Notes under the pieces: generated by a model
Told to the model about the DNA's origin: nothing
Database searches by the model: none
What the model saw: only the letters and a program-made list of their open reading frames with translations
Assembly: GCA_934045075.1 (NCBI GenBank)
Contig: OW203721.1
Coordinates: forward strand, 19,202,714 to 19,266,713
Source of the DNA: Yponomeuta sedellus
Taxonomy: Eukaryota; Arthropoda; Insecta; Lepidoptera; Yponomeutidae
Direction of reading: 5' to 3'
Length of the DNA stretch: 64,000 bases
Position numbers and translations under genes: made by a program
Shown here: piece after piece, positions 1-11,817 of the stretch
How the letters are laid out: each line of letters begins with the position of its first letter
How positions within the stretch are numbered: the first letter of the stretch is position 1

Positions 1-2033
1 CAATTCTGTAAAAATACCGGCAGGCTTCCGAAAACACGAAGCCTTTATGCCTTTACAGGATTACGTTGTCCATTCCGTTGTGTTGCAAAATATCGCAGAA
101 AACAATACGGTTCGATAGATACGAATTTTCCGAATGGATTACGTAAGTTCCATTACGTAAAGTGAGTGAATGTGTTTCGAGCTAAAAACGCATTTATTTC
201 AACATATAAGATTGATCCATATTTTAAGTAGAAGACAAATAGTCGGTAGCATTTTAATAAATCCTACTTATTAATATTATGTGAAATTTGTGAATATACT
301 TAATCACGTAATAACGGCTAATATAAATATTACGGAAATGCGTTCCCGTGGGATTATAATTTATTGTTATGGTAAACTTTTTGTCAAGACACACTAGACA
401 TTTATGTATTACGTTGACAAGGTAGCAAAAATCGCATATACGGATTCTGTGACGGTACGGCGGCCGGTTAGCCGGCACAGATAGTTGTAAAATTGAAATG
501 GAAAAATCTTACAAAGGCACTTTTAGCATTAATGTGAAGAAAAATTTATTATGTTTATACCACACAATAAGCAAGTACAATGCAAGCGTAGCTACTGACA
601 AAGGCAAGATAATTTTAATCAATATCCGGTGTAGACTCCTAAACCCAGAGTCTGTATGCAGACCGGTAATTATATTGTCTCAGTGAATATTGCATTGGGC
701 TTGGCAGAACATCGCATAAGCACAACTGCAGAATTCGCCCCTATTCCCATTAGTACCGCATAGACAATAGCTGTATCAGTATCGGTCTTAGATGTACTTG
801 TGCATGATTGTTTCACTACAATCGCTCTATTGAAATGTTGATTTCCTGTCGATTGTCACGTTTGAGTTTGAGTGTAAACCTATACTCCATTCTGTAGTTT
901 GTAACTTCTCCTTGATTACTCACATTGATATATACTCGTACAATACCTATGCAAAGTAAACAGGGTATTAGAGCCATCACCCACGACAATTAAAGAACAC
1001 GCAACGCTTTCGTTAAAATAAAAGCAAAACATTATACTATGTGCAGCGCGTTTGCAAGTGGTCGTGAGCGACTGTTTTTAGGATAAAAATTATAGCACAG
1101 GGTATCCTAGTTTGGGACCAGTGCAAGTGCTTGTGTTGTGTGGGAAAAAAACGTCGGTGCATATGATAAAAAAGAATAGAAATTCAGAGTTGAATTAAAA
1201 AAAAATCAAAGCTGTTAGTTTCACGATTAATAGATTATTTAGAGAAGAAACGAACATAGAAACTCCACATTTATTGTTTTTAACGGAGGGTTTCAGCTCA
1301 TAGGTATATATACCTACTTTAGGAAGTACCCTATAGGTTTTGATGGTAATCAGTGAAGTAAGTCAGTGAGTGAATTTGTGACTAAAGTTGGCGTATTTTA
1401 GCTACAAATTAGATTTAAAATGGATAAAGGCTAGACTATAATGAAATCTAGTGCATTCCATAAACCTTATAACTACATTTTATCAACTCTCTAGTATCAT
1501 CCAGACCGAAGCTATAACGATGCGAAACGAAAACACAATGAAAAGCTTCATTGTTTTTACCCTCCTGGTAATAGCATTCCCTTTCATAAAAACTTTTGTT
1601 GTGCTGAAAGTGAATGCTTGATTTTATTTATGCTCAGCGCGACATTTTGACCAATATGCAAACAAGTGCTGAGGAGGGAAACAAACAATACTTCGTTTGT
1701 GCCGCGAGCGCTGAGCTGCTGAACAATAAGATTAATTAAAAATGCCGACCATTTGCACCTTGCCCTCTCGTTATCAATCGTGGAACAGTAAGTACCCTCA
1801 ATTAATAGGGCTTCTATTCTTTCGAAATTTGCTGCTATAGAAATACGTTTGTAGCTGGCAATTATACAGTATTGTGAATTATCGAATAGAATGTTACCAA
1901 TGATGGCTATATGGATAAACAATTTTATATTTTACTTTGGATGTTTTTCCTGTTTCATTACGAGTTTTGGCAAATTTTCTTTCCTAATTATACTTAATCA
2001 GTAGTATGTAAAAAAAAGCAAAAAAAAACAAAG
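1..2033. other. non-coding AT-rich DNA, no gene recognised
   Basis: Only short open frames without recognisable motifs are present. I see no splice-linked exons, RNA gene or clear transposon end here. Confidence 0.5.
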
Positions 2034-2040
2034 AAACAAA

Positions 2041-2172
2041 CTGCGATCCCTAACCCGCATGCCCAGCGTGGGGATTATGGGCATTACCCCCCAATGATGG
2101 CACAACCTTGCGCTCATTAGGGAAGGGCTATGTCCAGCAGTGGACTAATATAGCCTGAAGAAGAAGAAGAAG
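2041..2172 (+). repeat. SINE B fragment with an RTE-type 3' tail
   Basis: This non-coding repeat contains the block AACCCGCATGCCCAGCGTGG and ends with the block TATGTCCAGCAGTGGACTAA followed by a GAA-rich tail. The same terminal block is the end of the RTE LINE frame at 37801-38255. A longer copy lies at 20131-20393. I infer a SINE that shares its 3' end with an RTE LINE; this copy is truncated at its 5' side. Confidence 0.65.
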
Positions 2173-2934
2173 TAGTATATAGTATAGTGGTAGCAGTACT
2201 ATATAGCACAGTATTGTTATTTTTACTAGAGAGAGATATGGCAATCAATACCAATCACGGTGCACGCGGCACTGAATTTACTAGGACGTATCCTACCTAA
2301 CAAGAATAACGATGTCTGGAAAACTAAAACCAAACCTTGTTGAAGTTATTTTGTTACATTTTCGATACAATATCTCTAATGCGCGATAACTTTAATGCGC
2401 CATGTTTTTAAAAGTTTATTATACATGCATCTTTTTATTAAAGTTGTGACAGTTAAAATTATTTGTTAATATTAGGTATTTAGAGGGCTTAAATATTTAT
2501 AGGACAATATGATATAAATACAATTTAAATATAAGATGTATTTTTTCACCATATTCTACGATAAGAAGTGTCAAACTTAACTAAGAAACCGGGCATTTAG
2601 CGAAATAATCGAAATTTAGCGAAACTTTAATCAAGATGATATCATTATTATGCCGCCAATGTTCTGTCTGCTCAAAAACGGGTAACTATTTCCATTATCT
2701 ACCGTCAAAAAGCTTCGACACATAAATTATTACTAAACATTACTTAGATTTAAGAAATCATGGTTGCATTATTTTTTCTGGTTGTGCAATAAAGTGTTAT
2801 CTATCTGACCATCTAACTTATTCGATTCATCTCTATTCGCTGTAATGCTTGAAAAAATCTTATGTGTTACGTAGAATGGATATTTTTTCTATATAGGAAT
2901 TAAAGTTATTATTTAACAGTTATTTATAAGGAAC
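2173..2934. other. AT-rich spacer, nothing recognised
   Basis: I see no coding frame or repeat boundary that I can support. Confidence 0.4.
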
Positions 2935-3117
2935 TAGCTGACCCAGCGAAGTTCGTACCGCCTAACAGTCGATTCTTTATTTTTTGTTTTATTTTTCTCT
3001 CCGTAAGAACCATCCGCGTACTTCAAGGAATATTCTAAAAAAATTAGCGACATCGGTTCAGCTGCGCTCGAGATTTGCGCTTACCAACACATTCAACGAC
3101 ATTTTTATATTATAGAT
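2935..3117 (+). repeat. dispersed repeat family E, copy 1
   Basis: This copy starts TAGCTGACCCAGCGAAGTTC and runs to a TTTTTATATTATAGAT end. Two other copies with the same order of blocks lie at 7764-7947 and 37303-37480. It is non-coding and the family class is not determined; it resembles a LINE 3' region or a non-autonomous element. Confidence 0.6.
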
Positions 3118-3238
3118 AATCAAATCCATTGATTATTTTCACTACTGTGGAAAGTGCACAATAAAGATGTGTCCAAAGTGACTGAAGCTTGTGGTACAAA
3201 AGAATGTGCAAATACACAGACAAGATTAAAATATCAGG

Positions 3239-3322
3239 CTACAGACGCTACGCGTGTCTACGGCGTAGTCATTGCTACGCGGCTCGCCGTACCTCGTAGC
3301 GCGTAGCTTTATTGTGTAGCCA
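3239..3322. repeat. imperfect palindrome rich in GCTACGCG
   Basis: GGCTAC and GCTACGCG on the left face CGCGTAGC and GTAGCC on the right, with internal smaller inverted repeats. It may be a small fold-back element; no target duplication was resolved. Confidence 0.4.
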
Positions 3323-3762
3323 TCTTGTCTGGCAGCCTTTTGGTAGAAAGCTCGTTGGGCGTGCATTCTAGAATATGATTATATTACAGTACAATCTACG
3401 TGTAATGTAAAATTAATTATAATAATCTGTATTCTATTCTAAATATTTATTGATTCGCCTTGTCGACCTTTAACGGGGTTCCCAGTAGACGCGCGCGAAC
3501 GTTAGCAATTCATAGCAACCACCTTTGTGAAGCTGCAGCTGTAAACTGTAGAGGATTTCAAAATTTAAAATTACGTTTTTGAAAAACACGTTCAAATAGT
3601 TAAAAAAATGTAATCTAGAGCAGCTCCGAGTGAATCCCAATTTCGGACGAAAAATCATTGTCACGAGGCCCATTTTTGTATGAATGGATTTGTTAATTAG
3701 TCCGGTGTGGTACTTGTGATTTTCGAGGTAAACAGATTCACTAAGAACCCCTGAACTACATC

Positions 3763-4110
3763 CATACATACATACATACATACATACATACATACATACA
3801 TACATACATACATACATACATACATACATACATACATACATACATACATACATACATACATACATACATACATACATACATACATACATACATACATACA
3901 TACATACATACATACATACATACATACATACATACATACATACATACATACATACATACATACATACATACATACATACATACATACATACATACATACA
4001 TACATACATACATACATACACACATACACACATACATACATACATACATACATACATACATACATACATACATACATACATACATACATACATACATACA
4101 TACATACATA
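3763..4110. repeat. (CATA)n microsatellite, about 87 units
   Basis: This is 348 bp of tetranucleotide repeat with a few C/T interruptions near 4018-4030. It abuts the 3' end of the minus-strand RTE LINE at 4111. The same LINE end at 11775-11790 also runs directly into a TATG repeat, so the array probably grew from the LINE tail. Long open frames on its minus strand are repeat artefacts. Confidence 0.95.
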
Positions 4111-4990
4111 ACCTCATGCCTGTATCCCAGAGGGGTAGGCAGAGACCAGGGACTGCCACTTGCCACGATCCTGACAGATCACCTTCGCTTCATCAACGTT
4201 CATAAGTCGTTGCATGCACGCACGCCGGTTCCGGGTACTTTTTATCTTTCCCTTTGCTAATACATCCCCTATTTGGTCGATGTAAGTCCGTCTGGGACGA
4301 ACCTTACCAGCCCTTCCACTCACATTCGCAATATATATTTGTTTCGTCAATCTTTCTTCCTTCATCCTCTCCACATGTCCAAACCAACGCAACATTCCTT
4401 TCTCAATTCTAGTCACTACATCCTCTTTCAGTCCACAACGTTCTCTAATCAGAGTGCTTAGTGCGAGTTTGACAGATCCAATCGAATAACTTTACTACCG
4501 CGTTAATCGAGCATTGAGTAGTGAGTATGAGTAAGTTAACCGTTCGAACTGGCAAAACGCTGTCACAGTACAACTCGCACTCGCGTTTATTCGTGTTTTG
4601 GCTGGTAAACGTGTTCACTTCTCAACGTAAACCATTACAACTCGCACTCAGCAATTTTAATTTCCATACTTGTCGCTAGGTGGCGCTTCCTCGATGCCAT
4701 AGAAATATGAGTTTACGTTAACGCGATCGAGTAGTTAAAAAACTCGCACTAAGCACTCGGACTATTGCGTATCCTATCATTCAAAGTAACACTACACATA
4801 CTTCTCAAGGACCTCATTTCAACTGCATTAATTCTACTTTCTTGCTTCTTTTGCCACACCCAAGTCTCGCTACCATACATAAGTGTTGGGACCAGCACGC
4901 CACTATGAATAGCCAATCTAGCTCTTTTGGAGATGTTTCGGCTGCACACAATGGAGTGCAAGGCACCGTTTACACAATTTCCCGCTTTTA
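4111..4990 (-). pseudogene. RTE-type LINE reverse transcriptase, C-terminal remnant (RTE-1)
   Basis: On the minus strand, two frames encode the C-terminal part of a non-LTR reverse transcriptase. The first (about 4759-4961) contains LMYGSETW and the second (4114-4416) contains RWFGHVERM, TKQIY and a terminal SAYPSG. They are separated by an inserted MITE at 4452-4758. Upstream of about 4961 the frame is broken. The N-terminal endonuclease and the catalytic YADD region are absent, so this is a 5'-truncated dead copy. The spacing and wording fit the RTE LINEs common in Lepidoptera. Confidence 0.75.
4452..4758. mobile_element. MITE inserted in the RTE LINE
   Basis: This 307-bp non-coding insert has 19-bp terminal inverted repeats, GAGTGCTTAGTGCGAGTTT at the left and its complement at the right. 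It splits the LINE frame between the IRNS and RIEKG segments. I could not fix the target-site duplication, so the superfamily is undetermined. Confidence 0.7.
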
Positions 4991-5060
4991 CTCTTCTTTC
5001 CCCTGAACTAGTTTAAAGAAAACACATTTGTTTTTTGTAAATATGTAAAATTGTATTGTA

Positions 5061-5360
5061 ATACTATTTTTATTTTTAATGCACTAACCCGTGCTAAGGA
5101 CAATTTTAAAACCTATTTAGAGGCTAAAAATTCCACCCATGCCGGGATTCGAACCCGCGACCTCTGGCTATCCGTGCCAGCGCTCTTCCAATTGAGCTAA
5201 TGGGCGACTGACTCACCGGCATCAGTGAAATTTCGAACCTCTTTACACTATTCTTTGTATTACGTACAGGCAGCGACATCTGGCTTAAGTAAATTGCATC
5301 ACTTACAGCCCCGACTACCTACTTTGCAGTTAGGTTTTTTTAGCCTCTAAATAGGTTGTT
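5061..5360 (-). repeat. SINE A copy 1 (tRNA-like) with inverted end
   Basis: The minus strand has a tRNA-like core with D-arm and T-arm blocks (TAGCTCAATTGGAAGAGC, GGTTCGAATCCCGGC) and pairing acceptor-like ends GCCCAT/ATGGGT. A 3' tail GCACGGGTTAGTGCATTAAA follows. At 5334-5360 an inverted piece of its own 3' region (TAGCCTCTAAATAGG) is attached to the 5' side. The 14-bp repeats at 5047-5060 and 5361-5374 are identical and flank the whole unit, so it is one insertion. The loop lacks T33, so it is not a tRNA gene. Confidence 0.8.
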
Positions 5361-5374
5361 AAAATTGTATTGTA

Positions 5375-6003
5375 GTCAACAAGGAGCTCGTCGTTTATTT
5401 TACATCTCAAAAAAAGGTTAAATAATGTTTGTTAAATATTCTAAGTTTTTTGTACGGACTTTGGCCAACAAACATATGTTAACAGTTGATTTACGCATTT
5501 TAAGTGTACGAACAACAGAGGGTCAGTAAGGCTTTTCTAGGAATACGAGTTCACGTATTTCCCAACATGAATGCGACTGCATGAGTCACGAGTTGTGGAG
5601 CGCTTAAATATTGGAAAGCCGCGATTTTTGTCAACGCGCGACTGGCGTTGCCTTACTTGGGACTGTATTGTGCAACATGGTATGTTCTTTTTTTATCAGA
5701 ATCCATCGCAAAGGGAGCAGGAACGCTGTAAAATTCCTTCTATTTATTAATGCGAAGCGCATTTTATCATCGTCAAAGAGGATTTCCAACGCTGAAAATC
5801 CTAAAACGGTCGTTGTTGACAAAGCTAGTCAGTTATTTACTTCGCAAAGTATTCTTTGTGGAACTTTGTTTACGATCACAAAGAGAGAACCGTGGAACTT
5901 ACGTGGACAGCGCTGGCGAATATAAATAAAACTCTTTTTGAATAAAAACCGGGGAAAGTGCGAGTCCGACTCCCGTTCTATGGGTTCCGTACTACCCCAG
6001 TGT
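5375..6003. other. spacer; contains an unrecognised 104-codon frame
   Basis: An open frame at 5611-5925 (+) has no motif I recognise and no neighbouring exon signals. At 5945-5990 is a block containing GTGCGAGTCCGACTCCCG; related blocks occur near 40260 and 43550, so it is a dispersed repeat rather than a gene. Confidence 0.4.
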
Positions 6004-6012
6004 TCAAGTCAT

Positions 6013-6105
6013 CGTCATCATCGTCAGGCTATATTAGTCCACTGATGGACATATCCCTCCCCTAATGAGTGCCATATCACCTTGTCTTCAGCTTACTCTT
6101 TGTAC
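6013..6105 (-). repeat. RTE-2 / SINE B 3'-end fragment
   Basis: In minus orientation it carries the shared terminal block (plus-strand reading AGGCTATATTAGTCCACTG) with a TCATCATCG microsatellite tail at its 3' side. It is a short dead fragment. Confidence 0.6.
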
Positions 6106-6129
6106 TGGACTGGTACTCTCAAGTAACTA

Positions 6130-7267
6130 CTTGTAAATGTTGCTGATACTTTGAAATAAGAATAACTGCCCATATGTACTTAACTTTATTACGTGTCAAC
6201 CTAGTAGAGAAAAAACGGGCTTCCTGGCACTAAGATACACTTATTGGGAGATCTCCATCGCAGTGTATAATTAACTTTTCGGTGGTATCGAAAAAAATAT
6301 TTTTATTATATTGTTTTTAGAAATTAAATGGGAAAGGGCATAATTTATCAATAGGAAGGTAGCAATAATAGAATCTGATTATTTTAGTACATCTTAATAT
6401 AAAATAACATAAGCAGTTAAATTACTCGTATATAAGATTACATACAGTAAATATTAAGTAGGTACTTATGTATAAATACATACTTACTATTGAATAAATA
6501 GTGCTGTATTTTGTACCACATTTAACGACTCCTATCACAGAGGAAAAAAAGAACTTGTATCACGCCGGTTCTTTGAAATAAATCCATGTGTTTCAATGAA
6601 ATAGGACACGAAAGATCGTTTTCAAAGCGCATTTTATTTTGCTTCACGCGGCAACCATTTTTTTGTATAAAATGGAGAGACACAAAACTAAAAATGTCCT
6701 TTCACACCAATAGTGAGATACATTTTGTCCTACACAAGACAACATAGAGTATTCTACAAAACGTGGGAAAGATTGAAAGTTTTTTCAGAACATATTTTTG
6801 TCTGAACACCAAGATTTTTACAGTTGCAGTAATGTTGTGACGCATTTATACTTTGTATATAAAGGAGACGGATACACTTTCATACATTCTGGGGCCCGGG
6901 TGTAAAAAGGTGAAAGAGATGTCAATTTAGAGCTTATATTAATATATAAGCCATCTCGGAAAATTCTGCGGATTTTGGCAATCTGAGAGCAGAGTTATAA
7001 GAGATTTAGTAAAAGTGAGACTATGCAACAAGCTGACAATGAAACTTACACTAAACTTATCCGTGTCCGTACAAGTTAAGCAAGATCGTAAGTCTGTAGA
7101 AAGAAAGCACTGGTTGGAGAATTATAATAACAAAAACAACAGGAAACACACTCAAAACTAAACGATACGAGAAGACGGAGAAGACGAGTGATCATAGATT
7201 GAGTCAGGGAGCTGTCACGCATGAGTCTTTTTAATCTGTGGTCACGCACGCCTGTCACTGTTAGGTG
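6130..7267. other. AT-rich spacer, nothing recognised
   Basis: There are no supported coding frames, RNA genes or repeat ends. Confidence 0.4.
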
Positions 7268-7339
7268 TTAGCCGTACGTAGAGGGAGTAGTTCTACTCTA
7301 TCTACGTAGCCGTAGATAGAGTCCCTCTACGGTGTTAGC
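7268..7339. repeat. nested palindrome
   Basis: CTCTATCTACG and CGTAGATAGAG pair across a short loop inside outer arms GTAGAGGGA/TCCCTCTAC. It is cruciform-prone and non-coding. Confidence 0.6.
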
Positions 7340-7763
7340 ACAGACACAGATTAAAAATACAGTTGACAAACACGGGTTACTAAAACTAATTGATTAAAGT
7401 AATCGGCATCCTATTTTATTAAGGACATAAACTTATTTTTAAGATTTCTCGTCTTCGAGATTGTGAATTGAGCTCATTTTTTATATTTCAAAATAGAAAA
7501 ATACAACGCTTTTTTTAAACCATATCTCAACTATTTACAATCGGGCCCAGAAATCCCCGTCTCCTTTGATAAGAAATTAAGTTGAGTCTTGTTAGAGAGA
7601 AGGAAAAAGACGACAGAAGAAGACAGAGTGGGAGAGAAGATGCGAAGAGAAGAGGAAAGATGGAATAGCTTGTGTTTCGCATGGCTGTGAAAGAAATTAA
7701 AGTTCTTTGCGTAATTATTAGCATGATCAATTTTGACTAATGAGGTACATTTTATACGAGTAC

Positions 7764-7947
7764 TAGCTGAGCCAGCGAATTTCGTACTGCCTAATAGTCG
7801 ATACTTTATATTTTTTGTATTTTTCCCTCCGTAAGAACCATCCTCGTACTTCAAGGAATATTCTAAAAAAAGGATTAGCGACATCGGTTCAGCTGCTCTC
7901 GAGATTTGCGCCTACCAACATATTCAGCGATTCATTTTTATATTACA
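7764..7947 (+). repeat. dispersed repeat family E, copy 2
   Basis: It has the same block order as 2935-3117 (TAGCTGAGCCAGCG, then CGTAAGAACCATCCTCGTAC, then the CTCGAGATTTGCGC block). Confidence 0.6.
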
Positions 7948-8886
7948 GAGAAGAGAAGATTACCAATCACTAGGTATATGACGTCACGAAAAATTAAAAA
8001 CGACTGACATGCGTTGTGCAAAAAATAACAATTTATCAAAACTACTGCTTTGCTCACATACCTTCGCAAACATTTTATACATAGTATGATAAAAAAATAA
8101 CATACCTTTGATAAAAGTTATCTGACGCTTTCTTAGATAATCCATATAATATTATGAACATTTTAGATATCTTTTTGCTATCATATACATACTCCCAGAC
8201 TTATTTATAAAAATAAGATTCTTATGAAACACTTCTCAGAGACAGCTTAAAGTATCTGTGGTTACTTTTTTCCTGTTACCACAGACTATTTAAACTGCCA
8301 CTGAGGAGTGTTTTAAAAAATCTTAGTATTTAAGAGTTAGTTGTTAGGCGATTATGATACATGGTTATACATTCAACAGCGGGAATTAAGTCAAAGTTAA
8401 TATTTACTTAGTGAAATTGTAACTTCCTAAAATTGTTAATTTTGGTATCAAATGTTTCTTTATCAAAAGTGTAGAAATTAATGTATTATCATAAATTTTC
8501 TTAATTGTATTAGGTCGCAAAGCTAGAGTTTGGATTCATCAAAGTTTATTTTTTTCATCATAAAAATGTTACAAGTATTAGATGTAACAGCAGCCTCAAA
8601 AGAAAGATACCAGTACCAATTATAAAAAACTTCATTACCAATAAATAGACCGACCGCTTTATATTTTTTCTTGTTTGTGCTATTTTTATAGTGACGTTTT
8701 GTTAATTAAAATTCTTTGCTACACATTGCTACTGCAAAACAAAGCATAATAAAATAAGTTGGACTTATTTTACAGAGATCCGAAAGACGGTCTTATCGTT
8801 CGTTTCAATACCCTGAAAGGTTCAAGACTATGTAACACGGCGAAACGAGAATAAGTCTAAAAAAAGCTGCCGAACCTTGGTACTCT
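7948..8886. other. AT-rich spacer, nothing recognised
   Basis: I see no coding or repeat structure that I can support. Confidence 0.4.
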
Positions 8887-9213
8887 ATATCAACCCCTGT
8901 ATGTACCCACTGCTGGGGCACGGGTCTCTTCCTGCATCGTAGGAAGGTTAGGCCATACTTCACCAGGAGGGCCAAGTCTGGGTTGGTGGAGGATTGTAAG
9001 GCAGTGGCTGGCCTTAATGTCAATGACAGCCAGCACCAATGGCTTAGCGTGCCTTGCGAAGCACGGAAGCGCGCGGAAAAATGCCACAGCGGTAGTCACG
9101 GGACGGTCACCCATCCTGCGCCTGACCACGTCTGTTGTTACTTAACTCAAGTGATTGGTTGTATGACTCGGTTCGACTGGCGACGAACGCCTCACTAGGC
9201 CACGAGCGCTTCG
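8887..9213 (-). repeat. 5S-rRNA-like SINE, copy 1
   Basis: It lies in minus orientation. The 3' part is at the low-coordinate side (TGGGGCACGGGTCTCTTCC). The middle block GCGTGCCTTGCGAAGCACGG and the head GGGACGGTCACCCATCC follow. The head matches the internal control region of 5S rRNA in reverse. The expected GCTTAA block is present only in diverged form (TACTTAA). Confidence 0.65.
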
Positions 9214-9273
9214 CGAACCTTGGCACGCCATTGTTTAATATGAGGGCATGCCATACAAAATTATCATCGTCAT

Positions 9274-9597
9274 CATCAACCCATTTCGTCCCCACCGAGA
9301 GGCACGGGTTTCTACCCTGTGATAGATATAGGCCATACTCCACTAGGAGGGCCAAATCCTGATCGGTGAAGGATTGCAAGACTAGTGGCTGGTCTTACTG
9401 TCAGAAGTTTTCAAGCCGCCCTAAGGCCTCTGAATTGGCTTAACGACTGCCATCTAAAGACGGCAGCCAACACCAATTGCTTAGCGTGCCTTGCGAAGCA
9501 TGGAACCGCACGGAAAAATGTCAGCGTTAGTCATTGACGGTCACCTAGCCATGCACTGAACGCGCCCTATGTTGCTTAACCTTCGTGATCGTTTAAG
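9274..9597 (-). repeat. 5S-rRNA-like SINE, copy 2
   Basis: It is adjacent to copy 1 and in the same orientation. It retains the GCTTAACCTTCGTGATCG block, the best local match to 5S rRNA seen in the family (reverse complement of the CGATCACGAAGGTTAAGC type). It is a diverged copy. Confidence 0.6.
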
Positions 9598-10000
9598 GTC
9601 ACTCAGGGTTCCGGAGCTATAAGCGACTCGATACAAAATGAGTATTTTCCTAAACCCTGTAAGTAGTAGGATTCTGCAGCCGAGGTCTTCGGCGGTATCC
9701 ATGGCGAAGCTAACAATAACTTTTGGTATTAGAGCAATAAATATAGAGCCCTGCGTTGGATGAACAGGCATGCAGTATGTAATAGGGTTGGCAGCTTTTG
9801 AATACGGAACCTCAAAAAGTTTCTCTGAAGCCAGACGAAGTTTGATATTTACGAGCGCGAGCTGGCTGCTTCATAAAAACCGTTCGGGCACTGAAGGGCC
9901 TCGCGGTTTTTTTCGTAGCAAATAATTTACTTCAGGTGCCTGCCGCTGCCACCTACTCAATATCGGAAAGTAAAGCTTGATTTAAAGGTACGTTTCCTTA
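9598..10000. other. spacer, nothing recognised
   Basis: No supported gene or element is present, apart from a TTA (9998-10000) that abuts the Harbinger-like element. Confidence 0.4.
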
Positions 10001-10734
10001 AAGGCCTGGCCAAACCAAGGCGTCCAGGTCGCGTCCGCGGTGGCGTGCGCGGTGGCGATAGCTACGCGTGCAAAAGTTGTTCGCACTGTCGCGTTTGTTC
10101 TTGCGTTTACCAGGCTGGAGTCACTACATTAACTACAATGCTCTCTGGTACAGAAAGTGAAATTAAAGAAGTTTTACTTTTGGCTGCTCTCATTGAAGAT
10201 GAAGAGGAACAAGAAAGGTAAGTACAACACAATCACAGTAATTCTAGTGAACGTCAATTGTAAGCTCATGTCTCATTAGGTATGTTTTTTTTTCAGAAGA
10301 ACAAGAGTATGGGTACACAGTAAAACCAGAGAAAGGGAAGGTGAATTCCATACCTTGCACTGGCAATTAGGTGAAGATGAAAAGCGATTTTTCATTTGCT
10401 ATAGAATGTTTTTCTCGTATTCTTATAATCAGAATGAGACGTATCATATAACAATGGGTATTTGTGAACCTCATTTATAATTCCGGTTCCATCATGAATA
10501 CTTTAAAAACTAAAAAACACATTTTTTTCCAACAAAAATAGCTGCGTGCAGCGTCCTAATGTAACAAGCGCGATCTGATCGCCACCGCTGCGTGCAGACG
10601 CTGCCTGCACCGGGACGCCGCCGCGGCCAAACGCCTCGATGTGAACACGTCGCTACAAGTTCGTACGCAACAACTGATCGCTACCGCGCACGCCACCGCG
10701 GACGCGAGCTGGACGCGTTGGTTTGGCCAGGCCT
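10001..10734 (+). mobile_element. non-autonomous PIF/Harbinger-like element
   Basis: The terminal inverted repeats are about 60 bp (AAGGCCTGGCCAAACCAAGG at the left; the inverse ends at 10734). Both sides are next to TTA, as expected for the TWA target preference of Harbinger elements. Inside is a residual transposase 5' region (10138-10480), but no catalytic domain, so the element must depend on a transposase made elsewhere. Confidence 0.7.
10138..10480 (+). pseudogene. Harbinger-type transposase N-terminal remnant, two exons
   Basis: Exon 1 is 10138-10217 and the GTAAGT donor starts at 10218. A pyrimidine-rich TTTTTTTTTCAG acceptor ends at 10296 and exon 2 is 10297-10480. Together they keep one frame of about 87 codons. 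The second exon has the VWVHSKTRERE...GEFHTL...RMFF pattern typical of the N-terminus of PIF/Harbinger transposases (family knowledge). The frame stops at 10478-10480, long before the DDE domain, so no active transposase is possible. The intact splice frame may reflect youth or mere chance. Confidence 0.6.
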
Positions 10735-10841
10735 TTAGGACAATTATATTTTTTGTAATCCAATCAACACCACACAATCACATCACAATATCACATCTTT
10801 ACATTACACTAATCACACCACGTCACACTAATATTATAAAA

Positions 10842-11032
10842 GCGAAAGTTTGTGAGTGTGTATGTTTTTTACTTCTTCACGTCTAAATGGCTAGAGCGAT
10901 TTTAATAAAATTTGGTAGGGAGTTATCTGACACCCAGAATTAACACTTAGGCTACCTTTTATTGCGGGAAAATATCTGATTCCCACGGGAAAATTGATAA
11001 ACCGCGGGTGACACCGCGGGGCGCAGCTAGTA
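10842..11032 (+). repeat. dispersed repeat with GCGAAAGTTTGTGAGTGTG start
   Basis: The block order (GCGAAAGTTTGTGAGTGTG, then AAATGGCTAGAGCGATTTT, then ACACCGCGGGGCGCAGCTAG) resembles a common insect interspersed repeat. It is non-coding; the family is not named. Confidence 0.4.
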
Positions 11033-11610
11033 ATAAGATAAGATGTAAACTACAATCACAGATTCCCTACAAGTCACGGCAGGCTAGATATTTTTCATGG
11101 GATCAAAATTTCGGTGATACTTAGTTGCTGGGTTTAAACTTCCATGCTTTTCATGATAGAATGACCGCGGGTTGCTAAATAATCTTACTTAATTTTGCTT
11201 ACGTTACTTACCCTAAAAGATAGCTCTGGATTGGTGGTAACAAGTTTTGCATTGGTTACGCTGTCTATACCGAATTTTCAAGTTTCCCCAAGTTTCAAAC
11301 TAGAACCCACCATCCTGACCTCAGGATAGCGGTTTCAAAAGTTGTGTAGCGCAGTCCAGGGCATACAGCTACAATCTATTGATGCAGGCAACTAAACTAA
11401 TATTAATTGCGACACTTTTTAAAGCTTCTACCTGTTATTTGCAGCAGGCAATGAGTTACTACATTTTAATTAAAACACTTTGTAAAAACACTTGCTTTTA
11501 CCCGTAAAACAGTTGTATGGTTGCTTCCGTTTCTCTGGTAGCGTAGCGTGGCTTTGGGCTTCTGAGTACTGGTACAATATTTTACAATTGAAATAAATGT
11601 TCATCGACCA
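11033..11610. other. spacer, nothing recognised
   Basis: Short frames only. Confidence 0.35.
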
Positions 11611-11790
11611 GATAGGGGATGTATTAGCAAAGGGAAAGATAAAAAGTACCCGGAACCGGCGTGCGTGCATGCAACGACTTATGAACGTTGATGAAGCGAA
11701 GGTGATCTGTCAGGATCGTGGCAAGTGGCAGTCCCTGGTCTCTGCCTACCTCTCTGTGATACAGGCGTGAGGTTATGTATGTATATAAAT
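11611..11790 (+). pseudogene. RTE-1 LINE 3' end
   Basis: In plus orientation it encodes the last ~50 codons of the same LINE as 4111-4990 (blocks GTATTAGCAAAGGGAAAGAT and CAGGATCGTGGCAAGTGGCA). It ends in GTGAGGTTATGTATGTAT, showing the native TATG tail. Confidence 0.75.
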
Positions 11791-11817
11791 AAATGTTTTC
11801 CCATACATCCCGGTGAC

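Noticed and set aside
3763..4110. CRISPR-like array
   Set aside because: The repeat is a 4-bp microsatellite without spacers.
3470..4166. Long minus-strand open frames with repeated MYVC
   Set aside because: They are translations of the (CATA)n microsatellite in three frames, not genes.
5140..5215. tRNA gene on the minus strand
   Set aside because: The core folds roughly like a tRNA, but the anticodon loop lacks T33, it sits inside a ~300-bp repeat with many copies and it has a target duplication, so it is a SINE.
5611..5925. Possible host gene of 104 codons
   Set aside because: There is no recognisable domain, exon signal or conservation cue; left as spacer.
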